8,421 nucleotides of DNA from Bacilli bacterium (GCA_017461465.1 JAFTYN010000118.1:1-8421), one strand, 5' to 3'; positions 1 to 6,699 are shown, counted from the first letter of the stretch. Notes: generated by a model not told the origin, from the letters alone. Translations and numbers: made by a program.

Positions 1-431
1 TATTTACAAGTTAATCCACTAGTTTCTAAAATTTCTTTAAGTTCATTTATATCTCTTACCATATTCATTTTATTTAGATGATGATCTGTTAGTTTTTCTA
101 TTTCAGCATCTATTTTAATTATGTAACTATTATCTTTGGTTATTTTTGTTTCTACTAACATATATCCACTGGCTTGACTAGCTACATCAAGTAAACTTGT
201 AACATAACTATCAAATGCTTTTACATAAATATCTAGGGTTTCTTTATCATCAAATTTATGAGTTGTAATTTGTGAAACATTAGTAACAGTATCTTTTTTA
301 TATTCTAAGACATATTCTTGAGTTGTAACTCTTTTATCTCCTTCACTAGTACCTGAACATGTCATTGTTTTAGAAGAACAACCACATAATATTAATGGTA
401 ATACTAGTAATAAAATTAATTTTCGCTTCAT
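1..431 (-). CDS. Small secreted lipoprotein, DUF1307/YehR-like (end cut at window edge)
   Basis: About 143 codons are visible. The protein starts MKRKLILLLVLPLILCGCSS, a short positive N-terminus and a Leu-rich core ending in the lipobox L15-C16-G17-C18. Cys18 would be lipidated and the mature protein tethered to the outer face of the membrane. The mature part opens CSGTSEG (about residues 25-31), followed by a beta-rich and then helical stretch. This resembles DUF1307/YehR-type lipoproteins, which I judge from memory of the pattern only. The last visible residues are LTCK. The next codon begins TA, so it is either a stop or Tyr; a stop is more likely given the family's usual length of about 150 residues. 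The start at 431 is supported by AGGTGA (436-441) four bases upstream. A possible extended -10 (TGT-TAAAAT, 448-456) has no good -35. The function is unknown and it sits alone after the ileS terminator. Confidence 0.8.
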   Translation of the reverse strand, partial: MKRKLILLLVLPLILCGCSSKTMTCSGTSEGDKRVTTQEYVLEYKKDTVTNVSQITTHKFDDKETLDIYVKAFDSYVTSLLDVASQASGYMLVETKITKDNSYIIKIDAEIEKLTDHHLNKMNMVRDINELKEILETSGLTCK

Positions 432-462
432 ATTTTCACCTATAAATATTTTAACATAATAA

Positions 463-494
463 AAGAAAAAATAGTATTCATATGAATACTATTT
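463..494 (-). terminator. Rho-independent terminator of ileS
   Basis: Positions 469-494 form a perfect 26-bp palindrome centred on CATATG. On the minus strand it is followed by a T-rich run (TTTTTCTTTT, 461-470, partly within the stem). The stem contains the last coding bases and the TAG stop (489-491) of ileS. The arms are AT-rich, so strength depends on stem length rather than GC content. It separates ileS from the lipoprotein gene, whose start lies only about 38 bases beyond. Confidence 0.75.
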
Positions 495-3400
495 ATTTTT
501 TTCTGTATCTAAATATGTTTCATGACCATTTAAATCAAATTTTTCTTCTAAAGAATCTTTAAATACTATATCTGTTGCTAAAGTTTCAGCCATAATAAAT
601 TCTTTTTGGCTATTAACTGTTTCTTTAACATCTTCATCACCATTATAGTAAATAGTGATTCTATCTACAATGTTATATTCTTTAACTTTTCTCATATTTT
701 GAATTTTAGAAATAAATTCACGAGCTATACCTTCTTCAATTAATTCTTTTGTAAGTTCTGTATTTAGAATTATGAAGTTATTATTTTCCATAGCTACATC
801 AAAACCTTCTTTAGCAGAAATTCTTATATCAACCATATCTGGTGATATTTCATATTCTACTCCATCTACATCTAGAGTTATATTTTCACCATTTTTAAGT
901 TTAGTTATTTCTTCTACATTAAGATTTAATAGGCTATCAGCATATTTTTTAATACTTTGTCCAAAGATTGGACCTGCTACTTTAAAGTTTGGTTTAACCA
1001 TAAAGTTCATATAGTCATTTACGTCATCTGCAAATACAACCTTCTTAACATTTAATTCTTCTTCAATTAATGCTACTAAGTCACTAATTATATCTTTATT
1101 CTTACCATCAATTAATACTTCATTTAATGGTTGACGAACTTTTATTTTAGCAGCTTCACGAGCATTTCTACCAATAGAAATTAAATCTCTTACTAAGTCC
1201 ATTCTCTTTTCTACATGTTCATCTATTAATTTTTGGTTATATTTAGGATACTCTGCTAAATGAACACTCTTTTCACCAGTTAATTTAGTATAGATTTCAT
1301 CTGTTACAAATGGTACTACTGGTGCAATCATTCTACATAATCCTTCTAGTACTTCATATGTAGTAACGTATACTGATTTCTTTGAATTATCTAATTCTGA
1401 TGCCCAGAAACGTTTTCTATTTCTTCTGATATACCAATTAGATAAGTCTTCTGAAACGAATTCAGTTACAGCTCTTACTACTTTATTTAAATCATATTCA
1501 TCGTAACTTTTTGTTACATATTTCAATAATTTATTATATTTAGATAATAACCATTTATCAATTTCTTCTCTTTTTGCATATGGAACTTTGCATGCTTCAA
1601 TATCGATATTATCAGTATTAGCATATAGAGCAAAGAAACTATATGTATTTTTTAATGGGTTAAAGAATTTAGAGTATACTTCTTTTAATCCGTTCATATC
1701 GAAACGAAGTGGTGTCCATACTGGTGATACATATGGAAGATAGAATCTTACTACATCTGCACCATATTCTTTCATAGTTGTAAATGGTTCAACAATGTTA
1801 CCTTTAGATTTAGACATTTTCTTACCTTCAGCATCTTGAATTAAGTCATTAACTAGAACATTTTTAAATGGTGCTACACCTTTTAAGAATACTGAAATGA
1901 TAATTAATGTATAAAACCATCCACGAGTTTGGTCAATTCCTTCACAGATGAAATCAGCTGGGAATTGATCTTCAAACATACCATCATTTGCAAATGGCCA
2001 ATGATATTGTGCAAATGGCATTGCTCCTGAGTCAAACCAACAATCAATTACATCTTTAGTACGAGTCATTGCTTTTCCACATTTTGGACATTTTAAATGA
2101 ACATCATCTACAAATGGTCTATGTAAATCTATTGTTTCATCAATATTTTCTATAGCTTTTTCTACTAGTTCTTTACGAGAACCAATCATCTCATCATGAC
2201 CACATTCACAAGTCCAATATGGTAGTGGTGTTCCCCAATATCTACTTCTTGAAATTGCCCAGTCATTCATATTTTCTAACCAATTACCAAAGCGTTTTTC
2301 TCCAACGTATGATGGATACCAATTAACTTTTTTGTTTGCTTTTACTATTTTATCTTTAATAGCTGTAACTTTTAAATAATAAGATGGTTTTGAATAATAT
2401 AAAAGTGGTGAATCACATCTCCAGCAGTGTGGATAGTTGTGAACCATTTTTTGTTTTTTGAATAATTTATCATTTTCTTTTAAGTAAGCAATTACTTCTT
2501 TATCAGCATCAAATACTAAAGTACCTTTCCATGGTCCCTCTAAATATTTTCCATCTTCTCCTACTGGATTTAAGTATGGTAAATCATATTTTCTTCCTAC
2601 AGTTGCGTCATCTTCACCAAATGCTGGTGCTAAATGAACAATACCAGTACCATCTTCTGCTGTTACATATTCATCACAGCATACAAAGAATGCTTTTTTA
2701 TCTACTTTTAATTCTGGAATTAATTGTTCATATTCCATATGTTCTAGATCTGTACCTTTATAAGTTTCTAATACTTCTACTTCGTTACCTAATACTTTAG
2801 ATACTAAAGATTCAGCTAGAATGAATTTATAATCTCCAGATTTTACTTTAACATATGTTAGTTTTGGATGAACACAAAGACCTACATTTGATAATAAAGT
2901 CCAAGGTGTTGTTGTCCATACAAGAAAGTATACATCTTCATCTTTTTTCTTGAATGGAACAATTACTGTTTCAACTGTATCTTCTTTATAACCCTGAGCT
3001 ACTTCATGAGAAGCTAATCCTGTTCCACAACGTGGACAATAAGGTAATATTTTGTGTCCTTCATAAAATAGACCTTGTTTATAGAATTCTTTTAAAATAT
3101 ACCATTCTGTTTCAATATAATCGCAATCATATGTTATATAAGGATTATCAATATCAATGAATTGTCCCATTTTACTTGTTAAGTCTGTAAATGATTCTTT
3201 ATTTTTAAATACTGATTCTTTACATTTTTCATTAAATTCTTTGATACCATATTTTTCAATATCTTGTTTACCACTAAATCCCAATTCTTTTTCTACTTGT
3301 AATTCAACTGGTAATCCATGTGTATCCCATCCTACTTTTCTTACTACTCTTTTCCCGTTCATTGAATGATATTTAGTAAAAGAATCTTTTAAGAATTTAG

Positions 3401-3587
3401 CAAGCATGTGATGAAGTCCTGGATAACCATTAGCTGTTGCTGGACCATCATAGAATACAAACTTTTTATTATTTTTATTTAATTCTAATGATTCATCGTA
3501 AATAGCTTTTACTCCACCCCAACGTTTTAGAGTTTCTTCTTCTACGACTGCTACACTTCTTTTGTCTAATTCTTCAAATTTTTTCAT
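489..3587 (-). CDS. ileS: Isoleucyl-tRNA synthetase, IleRS2-like, with swapped GLHH signature
   Basis: A cytoplasmic class I aminoacyl-tRNA synthetase that charges tRNA-Ile with isoleucine. The 1032-residue length and the lack of a C-terminal zinc CxxC pair fit the long, eukaryote-like IleRS2 type. In order: catalytic start with DGPATANG (47-54) and the signature G57-L58-H59-H60, where most enzymes have HxGH; CP1 editing domain with WTTTPWT (224-230) and GTGIVHLAP (313-321), in which D327 aligns with the editing Asp (D342 of the E. coli enzyme); CxxC pairs at 184/187, 388/391 and 500/503; GWFYTL (556-561); KMSKS at 590-594; then the helical anticodon-binding region with NWYIRRNRKRFW (717-728). 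The start at 3587 has AGGAGGG (3593-3599) five bases upstream. Expression is controlled by a T-box leader directly upstream. Nothing is truncated, and both catalytic and editing modules look intact. Confidence 0.98.
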   Translation of the reverse strand: MKKFEELDKRSVAVVEEETLKRWGGVKAIYDESLELNKNNKKFVFYDGPATANGYPGLHHMLAKFLKDSFTKYHSMNGKRVVRKVGWDTHGLPVELQVEKELGFSGKQDIEKYGIKEFNEKCKESVFKNKESFTDLTSKMGQFIDIDNPYITYDCDYIETEWYILKEFYKQGLFYEGHKILPYCPRCGTGLASHEVAQGYKEDTVETVIVPFKKKDEDVYFLVWTTTPWTLLSNVGLCVHPKLTYVKVKSGDYKFILAESLVSKVLGNEVEVLETYKGTDLEHMEYEQLIPELKVDKKAFFVCCDEYVTAEDGTGIVHLAPAFGEDDATVGRKYDLPYLNPVGEDGKYLEGPWKGTLVFDADKEVIAYLKENDKLFKKQKMVHNYPHCWRCDSPLLYYSKPSYYLKVTAIKDKIVKANKKVNWYPSYVGEKRFGNWLENMNDWAISRSRYWGTPLPYWTCECGHDEMIGSRKELVEKAIENIDETIDLHRPFVDDVHLKCPKCGKAMTRTKDVIDCWFDSGAMPFAQYHWPFANDGMFEDQFPADFICEGIDQTRGWFYTLIIISVFLKGVAPFKNVLVNDLIQDAEGKKMSKSKGNIVEPFTTMKEYGADVVRFYLPYVSPVWTPLRFDMNGLKEVYSKFFNPLKNTYSFFALYANTDNIDIEACKVPYAKREEIDKWLLSKYNKLLKYVTKSYDEYDLNKVVRAVTEFVSEDLSNWYIRRNRKRFWASELDNSKKSVYVTTYEVLEGLCRMIAPVVPFVTDEIYTKLTGEKSVHLAEYPKYNQKLIDEHVEKRMDLVRDLISIGRNAREAAKIKVRQPLNEVLIDGKNKDIISDLVALIEEELNVKKVVFADDVNDYMNFMVKPNFKVAGPIFGQSIKKYADSLLNLNVEEITKLKNGENITLDVDGVEYEISPDMVDIRISAKEGFDVAMENNNFIILNTELTKELIEEGIAREFISKIQNMRKVKEYNIVDRITIYYNGDEDVKETVNSQKEFIMAETLATDIVFKDSLEEKFDLNGHETYLDTEKNK

Positions 3588-3626
3588 ACTATCCCTCCTA
3601 TATTTTATAAAATAGATTTTTAATAC

Positions 3627-3657
3627 AAAAAAATCACATCCTATAAGGACGTGATTT
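3627..3657 (-). terminator. T-box regulated terminator hairpin
   Basis: The arms AAATCACGTCC and GGATGTGATTT (one G-U pair) enclose a five-base loop and run into seven T residues (3627-3633) on the minus strand. It lies between the T-box core and the ileS ribosome site, so it is the regulated stop of the leader and probably also catches read-through from divIVA. Confidence 0.92.
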
Positions 3658-3820
3658 ACGTGGTACCACCTTAATTTATAAGTATTACTACTTACCTTGA
3701 AACTATAACGCGTTACCGTTCTATCGAAACATTAAGAGTGATCTATATATAACGTTTCTAATTAGTCTCACCAAACCTAATCTCTCTTTAAGAAAACTTG
3801 TTATATACCGTCTCCATCAT
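3627..3820 (-). promoter_or_regulatory. T-box riboswitch leader of ileS, Ile (AUC) specifier
   Basis: A tRNA-sensing leader that allows ileS transcription when uncharged tRNA-Ile accumulates. On the minus strand, Stem I has an AAGAG/CTCTT helix (3784-3788 with 3734-3738), an AGAGAG element (3783-3788) and a distal hairpin ATTAG...CTAAT (3761-3781) with GGTGAGA in its loop. The specifier ATC lies at 3740-3742 and is followed by A, as in most T-boxes; it reads isoleucine and agrees with the downstream gene. The conserved antiterminator core TTAAGGTGGTACCACG occupies 3659-3674. Its TGGT would pair with the tRNA end ACCA, matching A at the discriminator position. The competing terminator is at 3627-3657. 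The 5' end is uncertain: the leader may begin near GATGGAGACGG (3810-3820), overlapping the end of divIVA, and I see no convincing promoter for it. Confidence 0.93.
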
Positions 3821-3825
3821 TTGCT

Positions 3826-4284
3826 TTAAAAATCTACTTTTTCGATGTCATCAACCATTTCTAATTGTTGTTCAATTAACCCTCTTAAACGTCTTTTAAA
3901 TAAAGTGACGTTTCTTTTAAGCATAGCTGATTCCATTTCAATCTTTTCTGCTCTTAGTAGGGCTTCATTCACAATTCGATTAGCATTTTTCTTAGCTTCA
4001 TCTACTATTAGTTCACTTTCTCTATAGGCATTTGCTTTAATTTGATCAGAAGTTTTTTGTGCCATTAATATAGCATTATTTAAAGTATTTTCCATACGTT
4101 GATATTGTTCAAGTTTTTCTCTTATTTTATCAACATCAGTGCCTTTTTCTTCTAATTCTTTAATTTTAGCATCTTTTGCCTTAAGTTCACCAACAATTTT
4201 TTCGATTTGGTCAATTACTTGATCAAGAAAAGCATTAACTTCACTTGGATCATAACCATTAGCTGTTCTAGCAAATTCCTTCAT
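3826..4284 (-). CDS. divIVA: DivIVA-family coiled-coil protein with short N-terminus
   Basis: A 152-residue protein of the DivIVA/GpsB family, which binds curved membrane at poles and septa and recruits division or growth factors. The N-terminal family motif is present (F4, then GYDPSEVNAFLDQV at 10-23). A coiled coil follows at about 17-45. A second, longer helical part contains YQRMENTLNNAILMAQ (61-76), ANAYRESELIVDEAKKNA (84-101) and RIVNEAL (103-109), all closely matching DivIVA. It begins about nine residues later than B. subtilis DivIVA, and A8-N9 occupy the places of the membrane-contact pair Phe17-Arg18. An in-frame TGA two codons before the ATG rules out a longer start. AGAGGTGA is the ribosome site. 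Position after sepF and before ileS matches the classical cluster end, but ylmG and ylmH are absent. It could instead be a divergent paralogue. Confidence 0.93.
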   Translation of the reverse strand: MKEFARTANGYDPSEVNAFLDQVIDQIEKIVGELKAKDAKIKELEEKGTDVDKIREKLEQYQRMENTLNNAILMAQKTSDQIKANAYRESELIVDEAKKNANRIVNEALLRAEKIEMESAMLKRNVTLFKRRLRGLIEQQLEMVDDIEKVDF

Positions 4285-4302
4285 GATTCACCTCTACTAG
4301 CG

Positions 4303-4320
4303 GCTACAACGTATTGTAGC
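4303..4320. repeat. Perfect inverted repeat over the divIVA -10 box
   Basis: GCTACAA-CGTA-TTGTAGC is a 7-bp perfect inverted repeat with a four-base centre. On the minus strand it contains the -10 hexamer TACAAT and the expected start site of the divIVA promoter. It could be an operator, or a hairpin at the very 5' end of the mRNA. No T-run follows on the minus strand, so it is not a terminator for sepF. Confidence 0.7.
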
Positions 4321-4341
4321 ACATCTTTTTTAATATTTCAA
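4313..4341 (-). promoter_or_regulatory. Sigma-A-type promoter for divIVA
   Basis: TTGAAA (4336-4341), 17-base spacer, TACAAT (4313-4318), with TGC directly before the -10 (extended TGn). Both hexamers match the consensus at five of six positions and the spacing is ideal. It lies in the gap after the sepF stop and gives a leader of roughly 20 bases before the divIVA ATG. This implies that divIVA can be transcribed independently of sepF. Confidence 0.7.
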
Positions 4342-4349
4342 TTATTTTT

Positions 4350-4763
4350 TTACCATTCAACACTTAATTCATCTTTATCCGCATCTTTTGGATCTTTAGT
4401 ATCATCTGTTATCTTACCTTGGATATTTACATTATTTGGAGTACATAAGAAAATTCCTCCTCCAAGTTTTTGTATATCTCCACCTATTGCATATACTGCA
4501 CCATTTAAAACATCAACAATTCTTTTTGCTTGTGTAGGAGTAACTCTTTTTAAATTAACTACTACTGCATTTCTACCTTTTAAATGATCTATAATTTGAT
4601 AAGATTCAGAATATGCTCTTGGTTCAAGTAAAATCATCTTACTTTTTCCATCTTCAGTAAGAGCATCCGCAGCTTTTATACAATTATAATATGAGTCAGT
4701 AGAATTAGTATTTTCTACTTGTTCTTCCTCACTTGTTTTTAAAAATTTATCCATTAATCCCAT
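4350..4763 (-). CDS. sepF: Cell division protein SepF
   Basis: SepF is a membrane anchor and bundler of FtsZ at the division septum. The 137-residue protein has the family layout: a short amphipathic N-terminal helix (MGLMDKFLK) for membrane binding, an acidic variable linker (about 11-42), and the conserved dimerising core at about 43-117. The core includes ILLEPRAYSES (44-54), VVVNLKRVTPTQAKRIVD (67-84) and AIGGDIQKLGGGIFLCTP (92-109). An acidic tail (about 118-137) follows the core and is somewhat unusual. The start at 4763 is set by AGGAGG (4771-4776) seven bases upstream; Met4 is a poorer alternative. It is followed 65 bases later by divIVA, as in the Bacillus ylm region, but with ylmG and ylmH missing. 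It has its own upstream promoter candidate after a strong terminator. Confidence 0.96.
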   Translation of the reverse strand: MGLMDKFLKTSEEEQVENTNSTDSYYNCIKAADALTEDGKSKMILLEPRAYSESYQIIDHLKGRNAVVVNLKRVTPTQAKRIVDVLNGAVYAIGGDIQKLGGGIFLCTPNNVNIQGKITDDTKDPKDADKDELSVEW

Positions 4764-4794
4764 CTTTATTCCTCCTTATTGTTACAATTCTAGC

Positions 4795-4822
4795 ATTCTA
4801 TAATGATTTTACCACATTTCAA
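4795..4822 (-). promoter_or_regulatory. Candidate promoter for sepF
   Basis: TTGAAA (4817-4822) with a 16-base spacer to TAGAAT (4795-4800) is one good reading. An overlapping alternative is the extended -10 TGG-TAAAAT (4806-4814), with a weak -35 (TTTTCA) 17 bases upstream. Both lie between the upstream terminator and the sepF ribosome site, so a promoter here is expected; which one is used is not decided by sequence. Confidence 0.5.
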
Positions 4823-4884
4823 GAAAAATGAAAAGTTTTTTATACTTTTTAATCTTGCAACTATAATTATACTTTACAAAATAG

Positions 4885-4914
4885 AATAAGACGACTGAAT
4901 TTAGTCGTCTTATT
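4885..4914 (-). terminator. Hairpin terminator after the InlB-repeat gene
   Basis: AATAAGACGACT pairs perfectly with AGTCGTCTTATT around a six-base loop, a 12-bp stem. The minus-strand side continues into a T-rich tract (TTATTCTATTTTG). It follows the stop at 4942 by 28 bases and insulates sepF from the upstream gene. Confidence 0.85.
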
Positions 4915-4941
4915 TCGATAAATATTATTTTAATATTTTCT

Positions 4942-6597
4942 TTATCCTGTATATGATGTCGTATAAACCATAGCTTGTTGATTTAATGATACGACTGGTT
5001 CATATGCATAATTCATATTAATTGTAGCATTACCAATAAATCCTGCTGATGAGATACGAACTAATGAAGCACCACCAAATACTATGGCAGGTGATGATGT
5101 AAATACACCATTAGTAGTTGCAAACATCCCTGTTGTATCTATAGTTGCTATATTTAAACTTTCACTTACACCCGCTGCTTGATCCCAAGCTGCACTATTT
5201 AATTTCATTTGGTAACCAGGTAGTTTTTGTTGTCCTGTCGTACCATCTACACCAACATTATATTGGTAATAGAAACGATAATTTGTACCATATAAACTAT
5301 TCCATGCATCAAACCACATTTCTATAGATGGACTACCTATCGCATAATTAGTTCTAGAATCTGCATAAGCAGTAAACTGTGAAGGATCTGATAAATATGC
5401 TGCTGCTTTTTCATTTTCATAGAAAATAGTTGAACTAATATTTTTTCTTCCTGCTGCATAAGTTGGATTTAATTGTAAATATTTAGTATTTATGACATTA
5501 CCACTTGAATCTACTACATTATTACCATTAATTTTATAATACCTAGTACTACTTAAAGTAGTAAATTTAGCTGTGTATCCTTCAATATAAGTACCATCAA
5601 ATGTTGTTGAAAATCTTATTAATTTTGATGATGATTCATCAGCTTTTAAATATATTGTACCTTTACCATCACCATATTTATTTTCAGTATCTATATAAAA
5701 TACTCGCCATGTTCTTTGATCTGAAGCATTTGGATTAAATGATGAACCATTTACTAAATTTACTACTTGACCATAATATGCTTTAGCTTCTGATTGCGTC
5801 ATTGTAATAGTTGGAACATTATTAATTTGGATTGGATTAGCAGTATATCTAGCATATAAAGTAATTTCTGATTCACTACCTAATATAGTTTCACTATTAT
5901 ATAAAGTGCCTCCTGATAAAGCTGTATACCAACCTTCAAAAGAGTAATTTGTCTTGGTTGGAATTGGCATTGTTCCAATTACATCACCTTTTTTACCAAG
6001 CATTGTTGTAGTACCAAGTGTACCACCATTTGCATTAAATGTTATAGTAACTAAATCTTCTGCTGAAATAAACCTAAAATTAAGGTATGAAGATAAATCA
6101 GTTTCTGTGATATTAGTATTATCTAAATAGTAAAATGTTATAGTAAAAGTAATTGGTGTTTTTCCTGGAACTTCATCATATTTCTCAAGTCCATTTAAAG
6201 AATAAGTAATATTTGGATTTGTATAAGTAGAATTATCATCCATCGGCATATATGTTACTGCATCAAAGTATTTTGATGTTGCATCTGAATTATACATACT
6301 AATAGTATAAGTAATTGATGAAGCTGGATCATTTGTTAAATTTACATAGCTAGATAAAGATGAGCCATAAAAGCTACTTATATTTGATGTTGTCAAATCT
6401 GCATTTGTGGAAGTATTATAGACTGCATCTGTTATAAATATACCTTCTTGAGGTGTAGCAAGTGCCATCCCAGTAACTTCAAAAGTTATAGCATTTATAG
6501 CAGAATAACCTACTGCCATAAATATAACTGAGATAGTCATAAATACAAAAAGCATTCTATTAACGAGCTTCATATTACTACTTACTTCGTACTCCAC
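4942..6597 (-). CDS. Membrane-anchored surface protein with InlB B-repeat
   Basis: The open frame runs from 6636 (564 codons), but I place the start at GTG 6597 (551 residues); ATG 6573 is an alternative. Numbering below follows the long frame. One hydrophobic segment (about 28-43, MLFVFMTISVIFMAVG) acts as signal anchor, followed by GYSAINAITFEVTG and a Thr/Ser/Asn-rich beta-type stretch (60-190). An InlB/Listeria-Bacteroides repeat spans about 195-265: VTITFNANGGTLG, a central YSFEGWYT and an end at ITLYARYT. Residues 270-564 are unassigned; RTWRVFYID (308-316) and YAIGSPSIEMWFDAWN (431-446) resemble a pattern I recall from anchored proteins of gut Firmicutes, but this is weak. There is no LPXTG motif or C-terminal membrane helix, so attachment must be by the N-terminus. 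The gene has its own promoter and flanking terminators. The role is unknown; adhesion is only a guess. Confidence 0.9.
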   Translation of the reverse strand: MEYEVSSNMKLVNRMLFVFMTISVIFMAVGYSAINAITFEVTGMALATPQEGIFITDAVYNTSTNADLTTSNISSFYGSSLSSYVNLTNDPASSITYTISMYNSDATSKYFDAVTYMPMDDNSTYTNPNITYSLNGLEKYDEVPGKTPITFTITFYYLDNTNITETDLSSYLNFRFISAEDLVTITFNANGGTLGTTTMLGKKGDVIGTMPIPTKTNYSFEGWYTALSGGTLYNSETILGSESEITLYARYTANPIQINNVPTITMTQSEAKAYYGQVVNLVNGSSFNPNASDQRTWRVFYIDTENKYGDGKGTIYLKADESSSKLIRFSTTFDGTYIEGYTAKFTTLSSTRYYKINGNNVVDSSGNVINTKYLQLNPTYAAGRKNISSTIFYENEKAAAYLSDPSQFTAYADSRTNYAIGSPSIEMWFDAWNSLYGTNYRFYYQYNVGVDGTTGQQKLPGYQMKLNSAAWDQAAGVSESLNIATIDTTGMFATTNGVFTSSPAIVFGGASLVRISSAGFIGNATINMNYAYEPVVSLNQQAMVYTTSYTG

Positions 6598-6600
6598 AAC

Positions 6601-6607
6601 ATCACCT
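6601..6607 (-). promoter_or_regulatory. Ribosome binding site that decides the GTG start at 6597
   Basis: AGGTGAT matches seven bases of the 16S tail complement (AGGAGGTGAT) and places the GTG at 6597 three bases after it, which is the spacing expected for that register. Neither the ATG at 6636 nor the ATG at 6573 has a comparable site. Confidence 0.6.
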
Positions 6608-6634
6608 ACTTCCAAGACCTCTACTATTACCAAC

Positions 6635-6643
6635 ATTATACCA
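6635..6643 (-). promoter_or_regulatory. Extended -10 promoter of the InlB-repeat gene
   Basis: TGG-TATAAT is a perfect -10 hexamer with the TGn extension. The -35 at 17-base spacing (TATAAA, 6658-6663) is weak, as extended -10 promoters allow. Transcription would start near 6628, inside the longest open frame of the gene, so the ATG formed by TATA-ATG cannot be the start codon of this transcript. Confidence 0.65.
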
Positions 6644-6664
6644 TATAATTAATTATTTTTATAT

Positions 6665-6699
6665 AAAAAACAAGCCGTTAATTATAAAGCTTGTTTTTT
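6665..6699 (-). terminator. Terminator after the O-acyl transfer genes
   Basis: AAAAAACAAGC pairs with GCTTGTTTTTT around a 13-base loop, with a T-run on both strands, so it could work in both directions. It begins five bases beyond the stop of the DHHW gene at 6704 and ends the MBOAT-DHHW transcript. Confidence 0.85.

Noticed and set aside
772..3369. Plus-strand open frames of 68-89 codons within ileS (for example 772-1014, 2531-2800, 2954-3160, 3157-3369)
   Set aside because: They lie antisense to a fully conserved synthetase gene, have low-complexity Leu/His/Ser-rich translations and no ribosome sites that I can support; they are shadows of ileS.
3744..3807. 8-bp complementarity TATATAAC/GTTATATA inside the ileS leader (3800-3807 with 3746-3753)
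   Set aside because: It conflicts with the AAGAG/CTCTT helix of Stem I and is made almost only of A and T, so it is probably chance in this composition.
3826..3854. Weak promoter for the T-box leader (TTGATG 3849-3854, TTTTAA 3826-3831)
   Set aside because: The position would suit the leader start, but the -10 matches the consensus at only three of six bases, so I do not list it as a feature.
4207..4587. 126-codon plus-strand open frame across the divIVA start, the gap and the sepF end
   Set aside because: It overlaps two well-supported genes antisense and its translation shows no recognisable motif; the intergenic part is explained by the divIVA promoter and palindrome.
5145..5327. 60-codon plus-strand open frame inside the InlB-repeat gene
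   Set aside because: It is antisense to a gene with clear domain content and its His/Leu/Tyr-rich translation is typical of a shadow frame.
6582..6604. Possible leader peptide MLWSTK upstream of the InlB-repeat start
   Set aside because: It has no properly spaced ribosome site (AGGTG abuts the ATG), and the same bases are better explained as the ribosome site and GTG start of the main gene.
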